From NCBI RefSeq assembly GCF_023656745.1, contig NZ_JAMOKO010000010.1, positions 1 through 64,000 on the forward strand: a DNA stretch of 64,000 nucleotides, given 5' to 3'. Below are positions 27,673 to 36,007 of this stretch, one piece after another (the stretch's first letter is position 1; the number at the start of each line of letters is the position of its first letter). A program made the translations under genes and the position numbers. The notes under the pieces are model-generated. The model did no database searches. It saw only the letters and a list, made by a program, of their open reading frames with translations, and had not been told where the DNA came from. Origin of the DNA: Collinsella sp. BG-O-102. GTDB lineage: Bacteria > Actinomycetota > Coriobacteriia > Coriobacteriales > Coriobacteriaceae.

Positions 27673-28203
27673 CTACTTGAGGAGGAAGTCGGAGAGGGGA
27701 ATGGTACGGGCCTCGCGATGCTCGGGATCGGCGATGTGGTCGGCAGGATATCCACAGACGAGCATGTGATAGGGATAGACGCCCTTGGGCAGATTGAACT
27801 GCTCCTGTGCCACCCCAGGCTTAAAATGGCATACCCAGCACGTTCCCAGGCCCTGCTCGGTGGCCTCCATCATCATCTGATCACACACGATGGACGTATC
27901 GATTTCACTGGAATTCATCTGATCATACGGGCGCACCCAAGCATCATCGGTAACGCTGCAAATAAGAAAGACAAGCGGAGCCCCAAAGATAGACCCATCA
28001 CGAGCAAACCGAGGCTGACAAGCAGCAGCCTTCTCCAGAAGCTCAGGCGTATCCAACACCATCACACGGGTTGGATGATTATTACAAGCAGAAGGAGCAA
28101 TACGCCCAGCCTCAACAATGGCATCCACCACAGCCTGCTCAACAGAACGGTCCTCAAACAAACGACAAGAATACCGAGACCGAGCCAGATCCAAATACGA
28201 CAT
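27673..28203 (-). CDS. Nitroreductase family protein
   Basis: A 176-residue FMN-dependent oxidoreductase of the nitroreductase fold. The N-terminal SRYSCRLFEDRSVEQAVVDA and the following AGRIAPSACNNHPTRV are the FMN-binding start of the family. The segment GLGTCWVCHFKPG and the PHYMLVCGYPAD-like YPYHMLVCGYPADH close the fold. GGAGGG lies before the ATG at 28203; a longer frame to 28269 encodes only hydrophobic nonsense. The substrate is unknown. The upstream leader is a CCAAA/TTTGG-rich tract. Confidence 0.85.
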   Translation of the reverse strand: MSYLDLARSRYSCRLFEDRSVEQAVVDAIVEAGRIAPSACNNHPTRVMVLDTPELLEKAAACQPRFARDGSIFGAPLVFLICSVTDDAWVRPYDQMNSSEIDTSIVCDQMMMEATEQGLGTCWVCHFKPGVAQEQFNLPKGVYPYHMLVCGYPADHIADPEHREARTIPLSDFLLK

Positions 28204-28236
28204 ACAAGCCCTCCAACAATTAAAAATTAAACAAAC

Positions 28237-28370
28237 CCAAAGTAACCCAAAGAGTACCCAAAGCGGCAATCAGCCAAACGCTCACCAAGGGCCAAAGTGT
28301 TCGAACGGGTACCAAAGGTCCCTTCAGCCAAACCCCCGTTGCGCTAAAACTATCAGCCAAAGTTCCCAAT
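28237..28370. repeat. Cluster of CCAAA (TTTGG) motifs upstream of the nitroreductase
   Basis: CCAAA occurs at 28237, 28247, 28258, 28274, 28292, 28312, 28328 and 28357, with CCAAG at 28285 and CCAAT at 28366. The three closest to the gene are 10 and 11 bp apart; CAGCCAAA is repeated three times. The tract is poor in coding potential and lies in the 5' region of the minus-strand gene. It could be a set of regulator half-sites or simple drift. Confidence 0.45.
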
Positions 28371-28386
28371 GGTGGTACATAAGGGA

Positions 28387-28465
28387 GCGGGCCCGACCAC
28401 TAATAACCTTTTGAACGACTCTGCTTGCAGCCGGAGTGAAAAAGGTTATTAGTGGTCGGGCCCGC
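28387..28465. repeat. Perfect 26-bp inverted repeat, large hairpin
   Basis: Arms 28387-28412 and 28440-28465 are exact reverse complements (GCGGGCCCGACCACTAATAA at the outer end), with a 27-nt loop. It lies downstream of the DUF47 gene stop (28490, minus strand) and before the nitroreductase. The inner ends are A/T runs, so it could terminate transcription, but the length and perfection exceed a usual terminator. Confidence 0.85.
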
Positions 28466-28489
28466 GACCGGTGGGACACATACCCCCAA

Positions 28490-29113
28490 TTAACTGTTCT
28501 TCATGACAATCGAATCCACGACATCGGCCACATTCTCGCAGCAGTCGGCGCAGTACTCCAAGAAGGCGTATACGTCACGCCAGGCGATGACCTCGAGCGG
28601 GTCCTTGCCGTTGACGTGCAGGTTGCGCATGGCGTTGATATAGAGCTCGTCGGCTTCGGACTCGATGGTGTTGATCTGGATGACGAGTTCGCGCAGGGTC
28701 TTGGACTTGCGGTAGTTGGGCAGCTCGACCATCAGGTCTTTCATGGCGCGGCAGGCGTCAGTCACCTTGTGGGCGATGACGATGGCGTCGGGATGGATGC
28801 TCTGGATGTTGGTGAAGTAGACGCGCTGCACGACGCCCTCGATGCGGTCGAGCACGGTGTCGAGTGAGCAGCTCATCAGATCCAGATCCTCGCGCTCGAG
28901 CGGGGTGATAAAGGCGGTGAGCAAGGCGTCCTCAAGCTCATGGTGCTTCTTGTCGGCCGTATGCTCGATCGCGTGCATCTTGTTGAGCATATCGTGAATC
29001 TTTGCGGGATCGAAGTTCTCGAAAATCTTGGTGAGCAGCTCGGCGGCCTGGACGGCAAGGTCGGCGCAGGCGACGTAGTTGTCGAAGTAGAACGAATCGG
29101 GTTTCTTTGCCAT
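28490..29113 (-). CDS. DUF47 (PhoU-like) partner of the Pit phosphate permease
   Basis: The 207-residue, all-helical protein is of the DUF47/Pit-accessory family, distantly related to PhoU. Signatures include FDNYVACADLAVQAAELL near the start, AIEHTADKKHHELEDALLTAFITPLEREDL and the later CADCCENVADVVDSIVMK. The gene lies just downstream of the Pit permease on the same strand (67 bp), the standard arrangement, and is thought to regulate it. GAAAGGACCCACCC precedes the ATG. Confidence 0.9.
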   Translation of the reverse strand: MAKKPDSFYFDNYVACADLAVQAAELLTKIFENFDPAKIHDMLNKMHAIEHTADKKHHELEDALLTAFITPLEREDLDLMSCSLDTVLDRIEGVVQRVYFTNIQSIHPDAIVIAHKVTDACRAMKDLMVELPNYRKSKTLRELVIQINTIESEADELYINAMRNLHVNGKDPLEVIAWRDVYAFLEYCADCCENVADVVDSIVMKNS

Positions 29114-29180
29114 GGGTGGGTCCTTTCGAGGCGAAGACGGGTGGGCGAGGTAATGCAGTCCGGATGGACGTTCGGTTTGA

Positions 29181-30230
29181 CTAGAGGAACATCATGAACA
29201 GCTTGGCCATGACAAAGCTGATGAGTCCGCAGGCGGGGAAGGTGAAGAACCAGGTGAACATCATGTCTTTGACGACGCCGAAGTTGATGGCTGAGAGGCG
29301 CTTGACGGCACCGACGCCCATGATGGCGCAGGTCTTGATGTGTGTGGAGGACACGGGGATGCCGGTAAGGGTGGCAAGCAGCAGGTTTGCGGCGCCCGCC
29401 AGGTCGGCGGAGAAGCCCTGATACTTTTCGAGCTTGACCATGCTCTGGCCGACGGACTTGATGATGCGCTCGCCGCCCACGCTGGTGCCGATACCCATAG
29501 TGGCCGAGCACAGCAGCATAATCCAGATGGGGATGCCTGCATCGCCGACGCTCGTCTGGCCGCTGGCAAAGGCCACGCCTAAAAAGAGCACGCCGATGAA
29601 CTTCTGTCCATCCTGCGCGCCGTGCATAAAGCTCATGGCCGCAGCGCTCGCGATCTGAGCGTATTTAAAGAAGACATTGGCACGTCGCCTGTTGGCGGCG
29701 GCGAAAAGAATCGAGACGAGCTTGCACAGGACCCAGCCCATGACAAAGCCCAGGCCGATGGAGAGCGCCAGGCCGTAGATGACCTTCATCCACTCGTGGA
29801 CGTTGACGCTGCTCGCACCGCCGAGGGCGATGGCGGCACCGGTCAGGCCGGCGATAAGGCTGTGGCTTTGCGAGGTGGGGATGCCAAAACGCGACGCTGT
29901 GGCGCCGTAGACGACGATGGAGAACAGCGCCGCGCATAGGCAGGCGAGCGCCATGGTGCTGTTTCCGCCAAAGTCGACGATATGTGAGATGGTGTTGGCG
30001 ACGCTCGCGTTAAAGTGCGTCATGATGAGCACGCCGAGGAAGTTGAATGCGGCGCTCATGAGAATGGCGGCGCGGGCGGGCATGCAACGCGTAGTGACGC
30101 AGGTCGCGATGGCGTTGGGCGCGTCGGTCCATCCATTGACGAAGATGGCACCCAACGCGAGGATCACGGTGACGGCAAGGACTGGGTTCGACACAATTTG
30201 GCCGAGGAAGGTTGAGAACGTTACGTCCAT
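29181..30230 (-). CDS. pit: Inorganic phosphate permease, Pit family
   Basis: Pit permeases carry metal-phosphate complexes with protons across the membrane. The 349-residue protein has about ten membrane segments and the two family signatures: FVNGWTDAPNAIATCVTTR near residue 32, and the second copy around VSSTHIKTCAIMGVGAVKRL. GIPTSQSHSLIAGLTGAAIA is also typical. With its DUF47 partner it forms a second phosphate uptake system only a few kilobases from pstSCAB-phoU. Confidence 0.93.
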   Translation of the reverse strand: MDVTFSTFLGQIVSNPVLAVTVILALGAIFVNGWTDAPNAIATCVTTRCMPARAAILMSAAFNFLGVLIMTHFNASVANTISHIVDFGGNSTMALACLCAALFSIVVYGATASRFGIPTSQSHSLIAGLTGAAIALGGASSVNVHEWMKVIYGLALSIGLGFVMGWVLCKLVSILFAAANRRRANVFFKYAQIASAAAMSFMHGAQDGQKFIGVLFLGVAFASGQTSVGDAGIPIWIMLLCSATMGIGTSVGGERIIKSVGQSMVKLEKYQGFSADLAGAANLLLATLTGIPVSSTHIKTCAIMGVGAVKRLSAINFGVVKDMMFTWFFTFPACGLISFVMAKLFMMFL

Positions 30231-30480
30231 ATATGGGCTTTCTCGAAGTTTGCAGACACGTTACAAAAACATGATAAATCGTATCACCTCCTGTGGGTTT
30301 CTTTACCGAGTTCTGATGGGAGAAGTGAACTTTTTGGCACTAAAATTGAATATTAGCCCTGTTGACCGCGGGTGTTCTTTTTGCTAACACGCCATGCGGA
30401 CACGTGCGATTACTGCGACACTCCAAAACCACAGTCTGTTCGCTTTACAACATGCAAACATGCGTTCGATAATAGGAGGC
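30231..30480. other. Divergent intergenic region between pit and the 30481 gene
   Basis: This 250-bp, relatively AT-rich stretch must hold the promoters of both divergent units. No good -10/-35 pair could be assigned for pit. On the plus side, a LexA-like 14-mer lies 13 bp before the next start. No ORF or RNA gene is recognised. Confidence 0.5.
30455..30468 (+). promoter_or_regulatory. LexA-like box upstream of the 112-residue protein
   Basis: CAAACATGCGTTCG differs at one position from the Gram-positive LexA consensus CGAACRNRYGTTYG and is largely palindromic. It ends 12 bp before the start codon, where bound LexA would block the promoter or early elongation. By my rough estimate a one-mismatch site arises by chance about once in every one or two windows this size. 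Confidence 0.4.
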
Positions 30481-30819
30481 ATGGAATATCGACAGACAGA
30501 TGGCAAAACTCGGCGCGTGCACAAGCAGTATGTGGACGTCGTGGCTCGCATCCTCGCGGGCGGGCAGGTTGTGCCGGTCACCGTCTGCTGGGTCGACGGT
30601 CGTTGCTTTACGATTGACGAGATTGTCTCGACCACTGGGTTTGGCCTGACAGTTCACGGCATTCGTACGGCAACCTATAAGGTGCGTTTTGGCGGGCACG
30701 CGACCGAGTTGTATTTGGAGGACCAGACGCGCGAACGACCAGATGGCTCGCAGGCGCACGTGATGCGTTGGTGGGTCTGGGCCTTTGATCGTACGCTCGA
30801 GGGCGAGCGCCGTAGGTAA
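30481..30819 (+). CDS. Uncharacterised 112-residue protein
   Basis: I do not recognise the family with certainty. The protein is short, soluble and rich in beta-strand pattern: RRVHKQYVDVVARILAGGQV, then VTVCWVDGRCFTIDEIV, then YKVRFGGHATELYLEDQ and a C-terminal WWVWAFDRTLEGERRR. The WxDGRxFxIDEI and WWVWAFD pieces faintly recall DUF6504-like proteins that accompany SOS mutagenesis polymerases in Actinobacteria, but that is only a resemblance. AGGAGGC lies directly before the ATG at 30481, overriding an in-frame ATG at 30394. The LexA-like box upstream would fit a damage-inducible role. Confidence 0.65.
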   Translation: MEYRQTDGKTRRVHKQYVDVVARILAGGQVVPVTVCWVDGRCFTIDEIVSTTGFGLTVHGIRTATYKVRFGGHATELYLEDQTRERPDGSQAHVMRWWVWAFDRTLEGERRR

Positions 30820-30903
30820 GGACGTACGGCATTCGGGTACAATGACAGGAATCTTGTCACCTGCTGTGCCGTTATTTGTGGCGCTTTTTGAAAGGACGAA
30901 CCT

Positions 30904-31599
30904 ATGAACGATATCCAGGGCTATCAGAACGGCCCCGTCGAGAGCGGCGCAAGCCGCGCCAAGGAGATGTCGCCGCGCGCGTACAACCTTGTCATGTCTG
31001 CCCTCATCTTCTTGGGCTTTTGCGCCATGGGCGCCGGCGCCTACTTTACGAGCACCATGTCGTTTGCGCGCATGATGATGAGCGGCGCCGCCTTGCCGCT
31101 AGTCTTTGGCTCGTTTATTTTAACCATCGTCGGCATGGTCATGATGTCGGCCGCCGCCAGCAAGCAGTCCGTGGGCCTGTCCCTTGTGGGCTACGTAATC
31201 TTTGCGAGTACCTTTGGGCTGACCGCGTCGTTTGGCCTTGCCAACTACGACCTGCCCACCATCAACACTGCCTTTATCGCCACGGCCGCCATCACCTTTG
31301 TCTTTGGCGCCTTGGGCGTGACGTTCCCCAAGTTTTTCCAGCGCGTATATGGCATCGGTTTTGGCATTCTGCTCGCCACTATTCTGGTTGAGATCGTGCT
31401 GATGTTCATGGGCGTCTCGCAGACCATCACCGATCTGATCGTGATCGTGGTGTTCGCCGGCTTTATTGGCTACGACACCTATGTTGCCGCGACGGTGCCG
31501 CCTACGCTGCCCAACGCCGTGCTCATGGCCTCTAACCTGTTCGTGGATATTATCAACGTGTTCCTGCGCATTTTGAACATCCTCGGCCGTCGCGATTAA
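30904..31599 (+). CDS. Bax inhibitor-1 family membrane protein
   Basis: The 231-residue protein has seven predicted membrane segments after a short hydrophilic N-terminus, and the C-terminal family signature GYDTYVAATVPP followed by NLFVDIINVFLRILNILG. Members conduct ions, including calcium leak in the bacterial homologue YetJ; the physiological role here is unknown. TGAAAGGACGAACC precedes the ATG. A TACAAT at 30838 could be its -10. Confidence 0.88.
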   Translation: MNDIQGYQNGPVESGASRAKEMSPRAYNLVMSALIFLGFCAMGAGAYFTSTMSFARMMMSGAALPLVFGSFILTIVGMVMMSAAASKQSVGLSLVGYVIFASTFGLTASFGLANYDLPTINTAFIATAAITFVFGALGVTFPKFFQRVYGIGFGILLATILVEIVLMFMGVSQTITDLIVIVVFAGFIGYDTYVAATVPPTLPNAVLMASNLFVDIINVFLRILNILGRRD

Positions 31600-31739
31600 A
31601 GCGCGGCATTGCGACGCTTCCTGCCGGACACGGTAAAACGATGCGAAAGGCGGTCCTTCGGGGCCGTCTTTTTTGTACGCGGCGGGGTATCATGGATGGG
31701 AAAAGCCGATAGCGGCAGCGACAGGAAAGGTGACCACTT

Positions 31740-32852
31740 ATGGCAGACGTCGACAACAGGAACCGTAACCGCAGGTCCAACCGAGCGGGTCAGCCCAATC
31801 CCAAGCGCGAGGCCCGTGCCAAGGCCGCCGAGCGTCACGTGGCAACTGTGTCCGAAGCGTGCGCCAAGGATATCGAGCGTTCGCTTGCCGGCGTGTGCGA
31901 GTTCGATGGTATGCCTGCCGGTTTTGTCGCGGCGATGAAGGCCAAGGCCCAGGTGGCTGCTGCTGCCGAGGAGCAGGTTGCCGAGGAGCCCGAGGCCGCC
32001 GAGGTCGAGGCTGCAGTCGATACCGAGGTGGCGCCCGAGCCCGTCGAGGAGGCCGCCGAAGCCGAGTCCGAGCCCGCCGAGGAGCCCGCTCCGGTCCTGC
32101 CCGAGGTCACCGTGCTTGACGCCTCTGCCACGCAGGCCATTCTGGATAACGGCCGAGGCTATGCGCAGTTCTGCGACATGGCCGTGCTCGACTTTGCCTC
32201 GTTCACCAACCCGGGCGGCGGCTACATCCAGGGCTATCTGGGTCAGGAGGCCACGCTCTGTGCCGATTCGTACCTGTACAACGTGCTCGATAAACAGCGC
32301 AAATGGTACGGCGAGAACCGTCGCCGCAACATCAACTGCGAGCTTTACCGCAACCGTGCGCTGGTGGTGCCTGCGGTGCGCTTCGACCGCAACCACGTGC
32401 ATGCGTATGCCGACGTGATCGTGGCCGCCGCGCCCAACGCCAAGCGCGCTCGCCAGGAGTATCGTGTGGGTGACGATGCCCTGCTGGACGCCCTGCGCGA
32501 TCGCATCCGCTTTGTGCTTGCCATCTGCGACGAGCTGGGTCGCGAGAAGCTCGTGCTGGGCGCTTGGGGCTGCGACAACAACGGCTTTGACGCCGAGGCC
32601 GTGGCCGAGCTCTTCCGCAAGGAGCTCGCATCGGGCGACTTTAAGGTCAAGCAGGTCTTTTTTGCCGTGCCCTCTACGCGCTGGGACGAAGATTTTGCCA
32701 AGTTCGAGCATGTGCTGGCAAACTTCCCCGAGCGCAACGAGGAGTCCTATGCCCAGGTTGCCGCTCGCGCTGCGGCTGCCCGCGCCGCCGAGCAGGCCCA
32801 GGCTGCCGCCGAGGACGATGAAGACGATGACGATTGGCGCAAGTACCTGTAA
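31740..32852 (+). CDS. TIGR02452-type (PARG-like macrodomain) protein with an altered QEE motif
   Basis: The 370-residue protein has a basic, Asn/Arg-rich start, an acidic Glu/Ala/Pro linker (about 75-120), a PARG-like domain (about 125-340) and a coiled Ala/Glu tail ending DDEDDDDWRKYL. Family signatures are VLDFASFTNPGGGYIQGYLG near residue 150-170, LCADSYLYNVL, and the late VLGAWGCDNNGFD. PARG-type enzymes remove ADP-ribose using the second Glu of a GGG-x(6-8)-QEE motif; here the motif reads QEA (residues 169-171), so the usual catalytic Glu is Ala. It may be a binding protein or use another residue. It is monocistronic, with a terminator behind it. Confidence 0.8.
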   Translation: MADVDNRNRNRRSNRAGQPNPKREARAKAAERHVATVSEACAKDIERSLAGVCEFDGMPAGFVAAMKAKAQVAAAAEEQVAEEPEAAEVEAAVDTEVAPEPVEEAAEAESEPAEEPAPVLPEVTVLDASATQAILDNGRGYAQFCDMAVLDFASFTNPGGGYIQGYLGQEATLCADSYLYNVLDKQRKWYGENRRRNINCELYRNRALVVPAVRFDRNHVHAYADVIVAAAPNAKRARQEYRVGDDALLDALRDRIRFVLAICDELGREKLVLGAWGCDNNGFDAEAVAELFRKELASGDFKVKQVFFAVPSTRWDEDFAKFEHVLANFPERNEESYAQVAARAAAARAAEQAQAAAEDDEDDDDWRKYL

Positions 32853-32879
32853 TCGGTATGTGCTGACAGATAGGTCGAT

Positions 32880-32911
32880 TCGGCGGGAGAGACTGCTCCC
32901 GCCGACTTTTT
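32880..32911 (+). terminator. Terminator after the PARG-like gene
   Basis: TCGGCGGGAG-AGACTG-CTCCCGCCGA followed by CTTTTT. It lies only 20 bp before the next gene. Confidence 0.88.
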
Positions 32912-32930
32912 ACTAGAGGAAGGGCTTACG

Positions 32931-33590
32931 ATGAAAAACGTTCTGTGCTTTGGCGACAGCAATACCTACGGCTATGATCCGGCGGGCATGCGCGACGGCA
33001 CCGCGGTACGCTATGCGCACGATGTGCGCTGGTGCGGCGTGGCCCAGCGCGACCTGGGCGAGGGCTGGCACGTGATTGAGGAAGGCCTCAACGGCCGCAC
33101 GACGGTGCGTGACGACATGTGCCATCTGGACACTAATCTCAACGGCATCCGCGCGTTGCCGATGCTGCTCGAGGCTCATAAGCCGCTGGATGCGATCGTG
33201 ATTATGCTGGGCACCAACGACTGCAAGACGGTCTTTGGTGTGACGGCCTCCGATATTGCCCGTGGCACCATGGCGCTGATTCGCGCGGTGCGTGCATTTC
33301 CCTGGACCAATGCCGCACCCTGCCCGCGTATTCTGCTGATGGCACCTATCAAGATTAAACCGCAGATCGCCGATGTGTACATGACCGACTTTGACGAGCG
33401 CTCCGTCGAGGCCTCGGAGCATTTTGCCGAATACTATGCGTATGCTGCTAAACAGTTTGGCTGCGACTTTTTGAATGCCGCTGATTTTGCCGAGCCGGGC
33501 GATATCGATTATCTGCACATGATGCCCGAAAGCCACGAGAGCCTGGGCCACGCCGTGGCAGCCAAGCTCCAAGAGATGCTTGGTGAGTAG
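32931..33590 (+). CDS. SGNH/GDSL-family hydrolase
   Basis: A 219-residue esterase-type protein without signal peptide, so cytoplasmic. It has the block I nucleophile in VLCFGDSNTYGYDP (Ser near residue 10), a Gly in the LNGRTTVRDD segment, block III LGTNDCK near residue 92, and a C-terminal MPESHESLGHAVA with the likely catalytic His. Homologues include arylesterases and acyl-hydrolases; the substrate cannot be told. AGAGGAAGGGCTTACG precedes the ATG. Confidence 0.85.
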   Translation: MKNVLCFGDSNTYGYDPAGMRDGTAVRYAHDVRWCGVAQRDLGEGWHVIEEGLNGRTTVRDDMCHLDTNLNGIRALPMLLEAHKPLDAIVIMLGTNDCKTVFGVTASDIARGTMALIRAVRAFPWTNAAPCPRILLMAPIKIKPQIADVYMTDFDERSVEASEHFAEYYAYAAKQFGCDFLNAADFAEPGDIDYLHMMPESHESLGHAVAAKLQEMLGE

Positions 33591-33599
33591 CGCGACCCC

Positions 33600-33638
33600 A
33601 AGCCACCGCAAAGGGGACGGGCGCCTTTGCGGTGGCTT
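33600..33638. repeat. Hairpin between the convergent SGNH and thiD genes
   Basis: Perfect 15-bp arms, AAGCCACCGCAAAGG and CCTTTGCGGTGGCTT, enclose a 9-nt loop beginning GGACGGG. No U-tract follows on either strand. It shares the AAAGGGGACGG core with other hairpins of the window, so it is best seen as a dispersed repeat that may double as a bidirectional terminator. Confidence 0.75.
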
Positions 33639-33651
33639 TGGACTGCGAGTC

Positions 33652-34482
33652 TTAATACTGCCACATATGGTTAACGGGGCCGGAGCCTTTGCCCATGTCA
33701 AAGCCGGCGGCGAGAGCGCCGGTTAGGTAGGCCTTGCCGGCGTTGACGGCGTCGGCAAGATCCATGCCCTGGGCCAGCGCGCAGGCGATGGCGGACGAGA
33801 GCGTGCAACCGGTGCCATGCGTGTTGCCGGTCTCGATGCGCTTGTGGCGGAACCACGTGGTGAGCGGATCGCCCAGGTGGTTGCCCTCGTCATCGAGCGG
33901 CGCGGGCTCTGCTAGCACATCGTTGGCCTCGTTGACAAAATGCCCGCCCTTAACGAGAGACGCGCAACCAAAGCGGCGGGTGAGGAGCATGGCAGCATTT
34001 TGCTGCGTGCGCTCGGAGTCGACCTCGTAGTCGAGCAGGGCCATGGCCTCGGGGATATTGGGCGTGATAACCGTCGCTAGCGGGAACAGGCGGCGGGTGA
34101 GCGCCTCGGCGGCATCTTCGGCAATCAGCCGTGCGCCCGAGGTGGCTACCATGACGGGGTCGACGACCACGTTTGTTGCGTTCCAGGCGCTCAAGCGGTC
34201 GGCGATGACTTCGATAATCTCGACAGAAGAAACCATGCCGATCTTGACGGCGTTCGGGCGGATATCGTCAAAAACGGCGTCAATTTGCGCGGCTACGATA
34301 TCTGGCGAGATATCCTGTACGGCGGTGACGCCCAAGGTGTTCTGTGCGGTGATGGCGGTGATGGCCGTCTCGGCATACAGGCGGTGCGCCGTGATGGTCT
34401 TGATGTCGGCCTGAATGCCGGCGCCACCGCTGGAATCGGATCCTGCGATGGATAGAACGGCAGGTACCTTACTACGATCCAT
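33652..34482 (-). CDS. thiD: Hydroxymethylpyrimidine (phosphomethylpyrimidine) kinase
   Basis: ThiD phosphorylates HMP and HMP phosphate for thiamine synthesis. The 276-residue ribokinase-fold protein opens with AVLSIAGSDSSGGAGIQADI, has the AITAQNTLGV and VDPVMVATSGARLI blocks and the ATP/anion-hole motif NTHGTGCTLSSAIA near residue 237. It lies 182 bp downstream of thiC on the same strand. A TATAAT on the minus strand at 34529-34534 suggests it also has its own promoter. GGGAGCGAAC precedes the ATG. Confidence 0.94.
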   Translation of the reverse strand: MDRSKVPAVLSIAGSDSSGGAGIQADIKTITAHRLYAETAITAITAQNTLGVTAVQDISPDIVAAQIDAVFDDIRPNAVKIGMVSSVEIIEVIADRLSAWNATNVVVDPVMVATSGARLIAEDAAEALTRRLFPLATVITPNIPEAMALLDYEVDSERTQQNAAMLLTRRFGCASLVKGGHFVNEANDVLAEPAPLDDEGNHLGDPLTTWFRHKRIETGNTHGTGCTLSSAIACALAQGMDLADAVNAGKAYLTGALAAGFDMGKGSGPVNHMWQY

Positions 34483-34664
34483 GTTCGCTCCCTTGTTCGG
34501 TCGGAATCAAATGGGTCTATAAGCCAGCATTATAATGATGCCCGGGCCGACTCTATGTCGAACCCGGGCGGGCGATGCAATCTTTACGCAAATGCAAGCA
34601 AATGTTCACACGTCAACAATTGACAGGCACCAGCTCGCCGCCAGAAGCGGCCGCGGCGACAGGG

Positions 34665-35999
34665 CTAGTCCTCCACGCCGAGGTCGATCGTGGTGCCCTC
34701 GAAAATCTTGTTGACGGTGCGGACGGCACACATCTTGCCACACATGGTGCAAGTGCCTTCGGTGGCGGCGGGGGACTCCTCGTAGCGCTTCTTGCCCGTA
34801 ACCGGGTCGAGTGCGCACTTCCACATGGCGTCCCAATCGAGCTTGCGGCGTGCCTGGCCCATCTTGTCGTCCATGTCGCGGGCGTGCGGCACCTTCTTGG
34901 CGATATCGGCGGCGTGCGCGGCAATCTTAGTGGCCATGAGGCCGTCGAGCACGTCCTGGGCGTTAGGCAGGCATAGGTGCTCGGCCGGCGTCACGTAGCA
35001 CAGGAAGTCGGCGCCGGAGCTCGCGGAGATGGCGCCGCCGATGGCTGCGGTGATGTGGTCGTAGCCCACGCCGATATCGGTCACCAGCGGCCCCAGCACA
35101 TAGAACGGGGCGTTGTGGCACAGACGCTTCTGCAGCTTCATATTGGCGGCGATCTCGTCGAGCGCCATGTGACCCGGGCCCTCGACCATGACCTGGACGC
35201 CGGCGGCCCAAGCACGCTTGCACAGCTTGCCCAGTTCGATCATCTCGGCAGTCTCGGTGGCGTCGTTGGAGTCGTAGAGACAGCCCGGGCGGCAGGAGTC
35301 GCCGAGCGAGATCGTTACGTCGTACTCGTGGCAGATTTCGAGCACCTCGTCGTAGAACTCGTAGAAGGGGTTCTCGTTACCGGTGACTTCCATCCAGCCA
35401 AACAGCAGCGAGCCGCCGCGGCTGACGATGTTCATGAGGCGGCCGGTCTCCTTGAAGGTCTTGATGACCGATTTATTGATGCCGCAGTGGATGGTCATAA
35501 AGTCCACGCCGTCTTCGGCGTGTGCACGCACGACCTCGAGCAGATCGTCCTTGGTCAGCTTGACCAGCGGCTTTTCCATGTAGCCGATGGCATCGTACAT
35601 GGGGACGGTGCCTACCATGAGCGGCGTCTCGTCGATGAGCTGCTGGCGGAACTGGCGCGTCTTGCCCGAGTTGGAGAGGTCCATGATGGCGTCGGCGCCA
35701 AAGTCCTCGGCGATCTTGACCTTCTTCCATTCCTCAGCGGCGTCGGCCTTGTCGCCCGAGATGCCCAAGTTCACGTTGACCTTGGTGGACAGGCCCTCGC
35801 CGACGCCAAAGGCACGCATGCCCTTTTTGATATGCACGATGTTGGCGGGGATGGCGATGCGGCCGTCGGCCACGCGTTCGCGAATGTACTCGGGGTCGCG
35901 ATGCTCGCGCTCGGCGACCTCCTTCATCTGCGGTGTGATCTGCCCGGCACGGGCGAAGTCGATTTGCGTGACGAGCTTGGGCTCGGTCTGTGTGCTCAT
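34665..35999 (-). CDS. thiC: Phosphomethylpyrimidine synthase ThiC
   Basis: ThiC is the radical-SAM-type enzyme that rearranges aminoimidazole ribotide to HMP phosphate. At 444 residues it is the short form without the long N-terminal domain of enterobacterial ThiC. It shows ANIVHIKKGMRAFGVGEG, DAIMDLSNSGKTR, MVEGPGHMALDEI and the C-terminal cysteine cluster CTMCGKMC for the 4Fe-4S cluster. An in-frame ATG at 36023 lies inside the riboswitch, so the ATG at 35999 behind AAGGGAG is the true start. Confidence 0.96.
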   Translation of the reverse strand: MSTQTEPKLVTQIDFARAGQITPQMKEVAEREHRDPEYIRERVADGRIAIPANIVHIKKGMRAFGVGEGLSTKVNVNLGISGDKADAAEEWKKVKIAEDFGADAIMDLSNSGKTRQFRQQLIDETPLMVGTVPMYDAIGYMEKPLVKLTKDDLLEVVRAHAEDGVDFMTIHCGINKSVIKTFKETGRLMNIVSRGGSLLFGWMEVTGNENPFYEFYDEVLEICHEYDVTISLGDSCRPGCLYDSNDATETAEMIELGKLCKRAWAAGVQVMVEGPGHMALDEIAANMKLQKRLCHNAPFYVLGPLVTDIGVGYDHITAAIGGAISASSGADFLCYVTPAEHLCLPNAQDVLDGLMATKIAAHAADIAKKVPHARDMDDKMGQARRKLDWDAMWKCALDPVTGKKRYEESPAATEGTCTMCGKMCAVRTVNKIFEGTTIDLGVED

Positions 36000-36007
36000 T
36001 GGCACGG

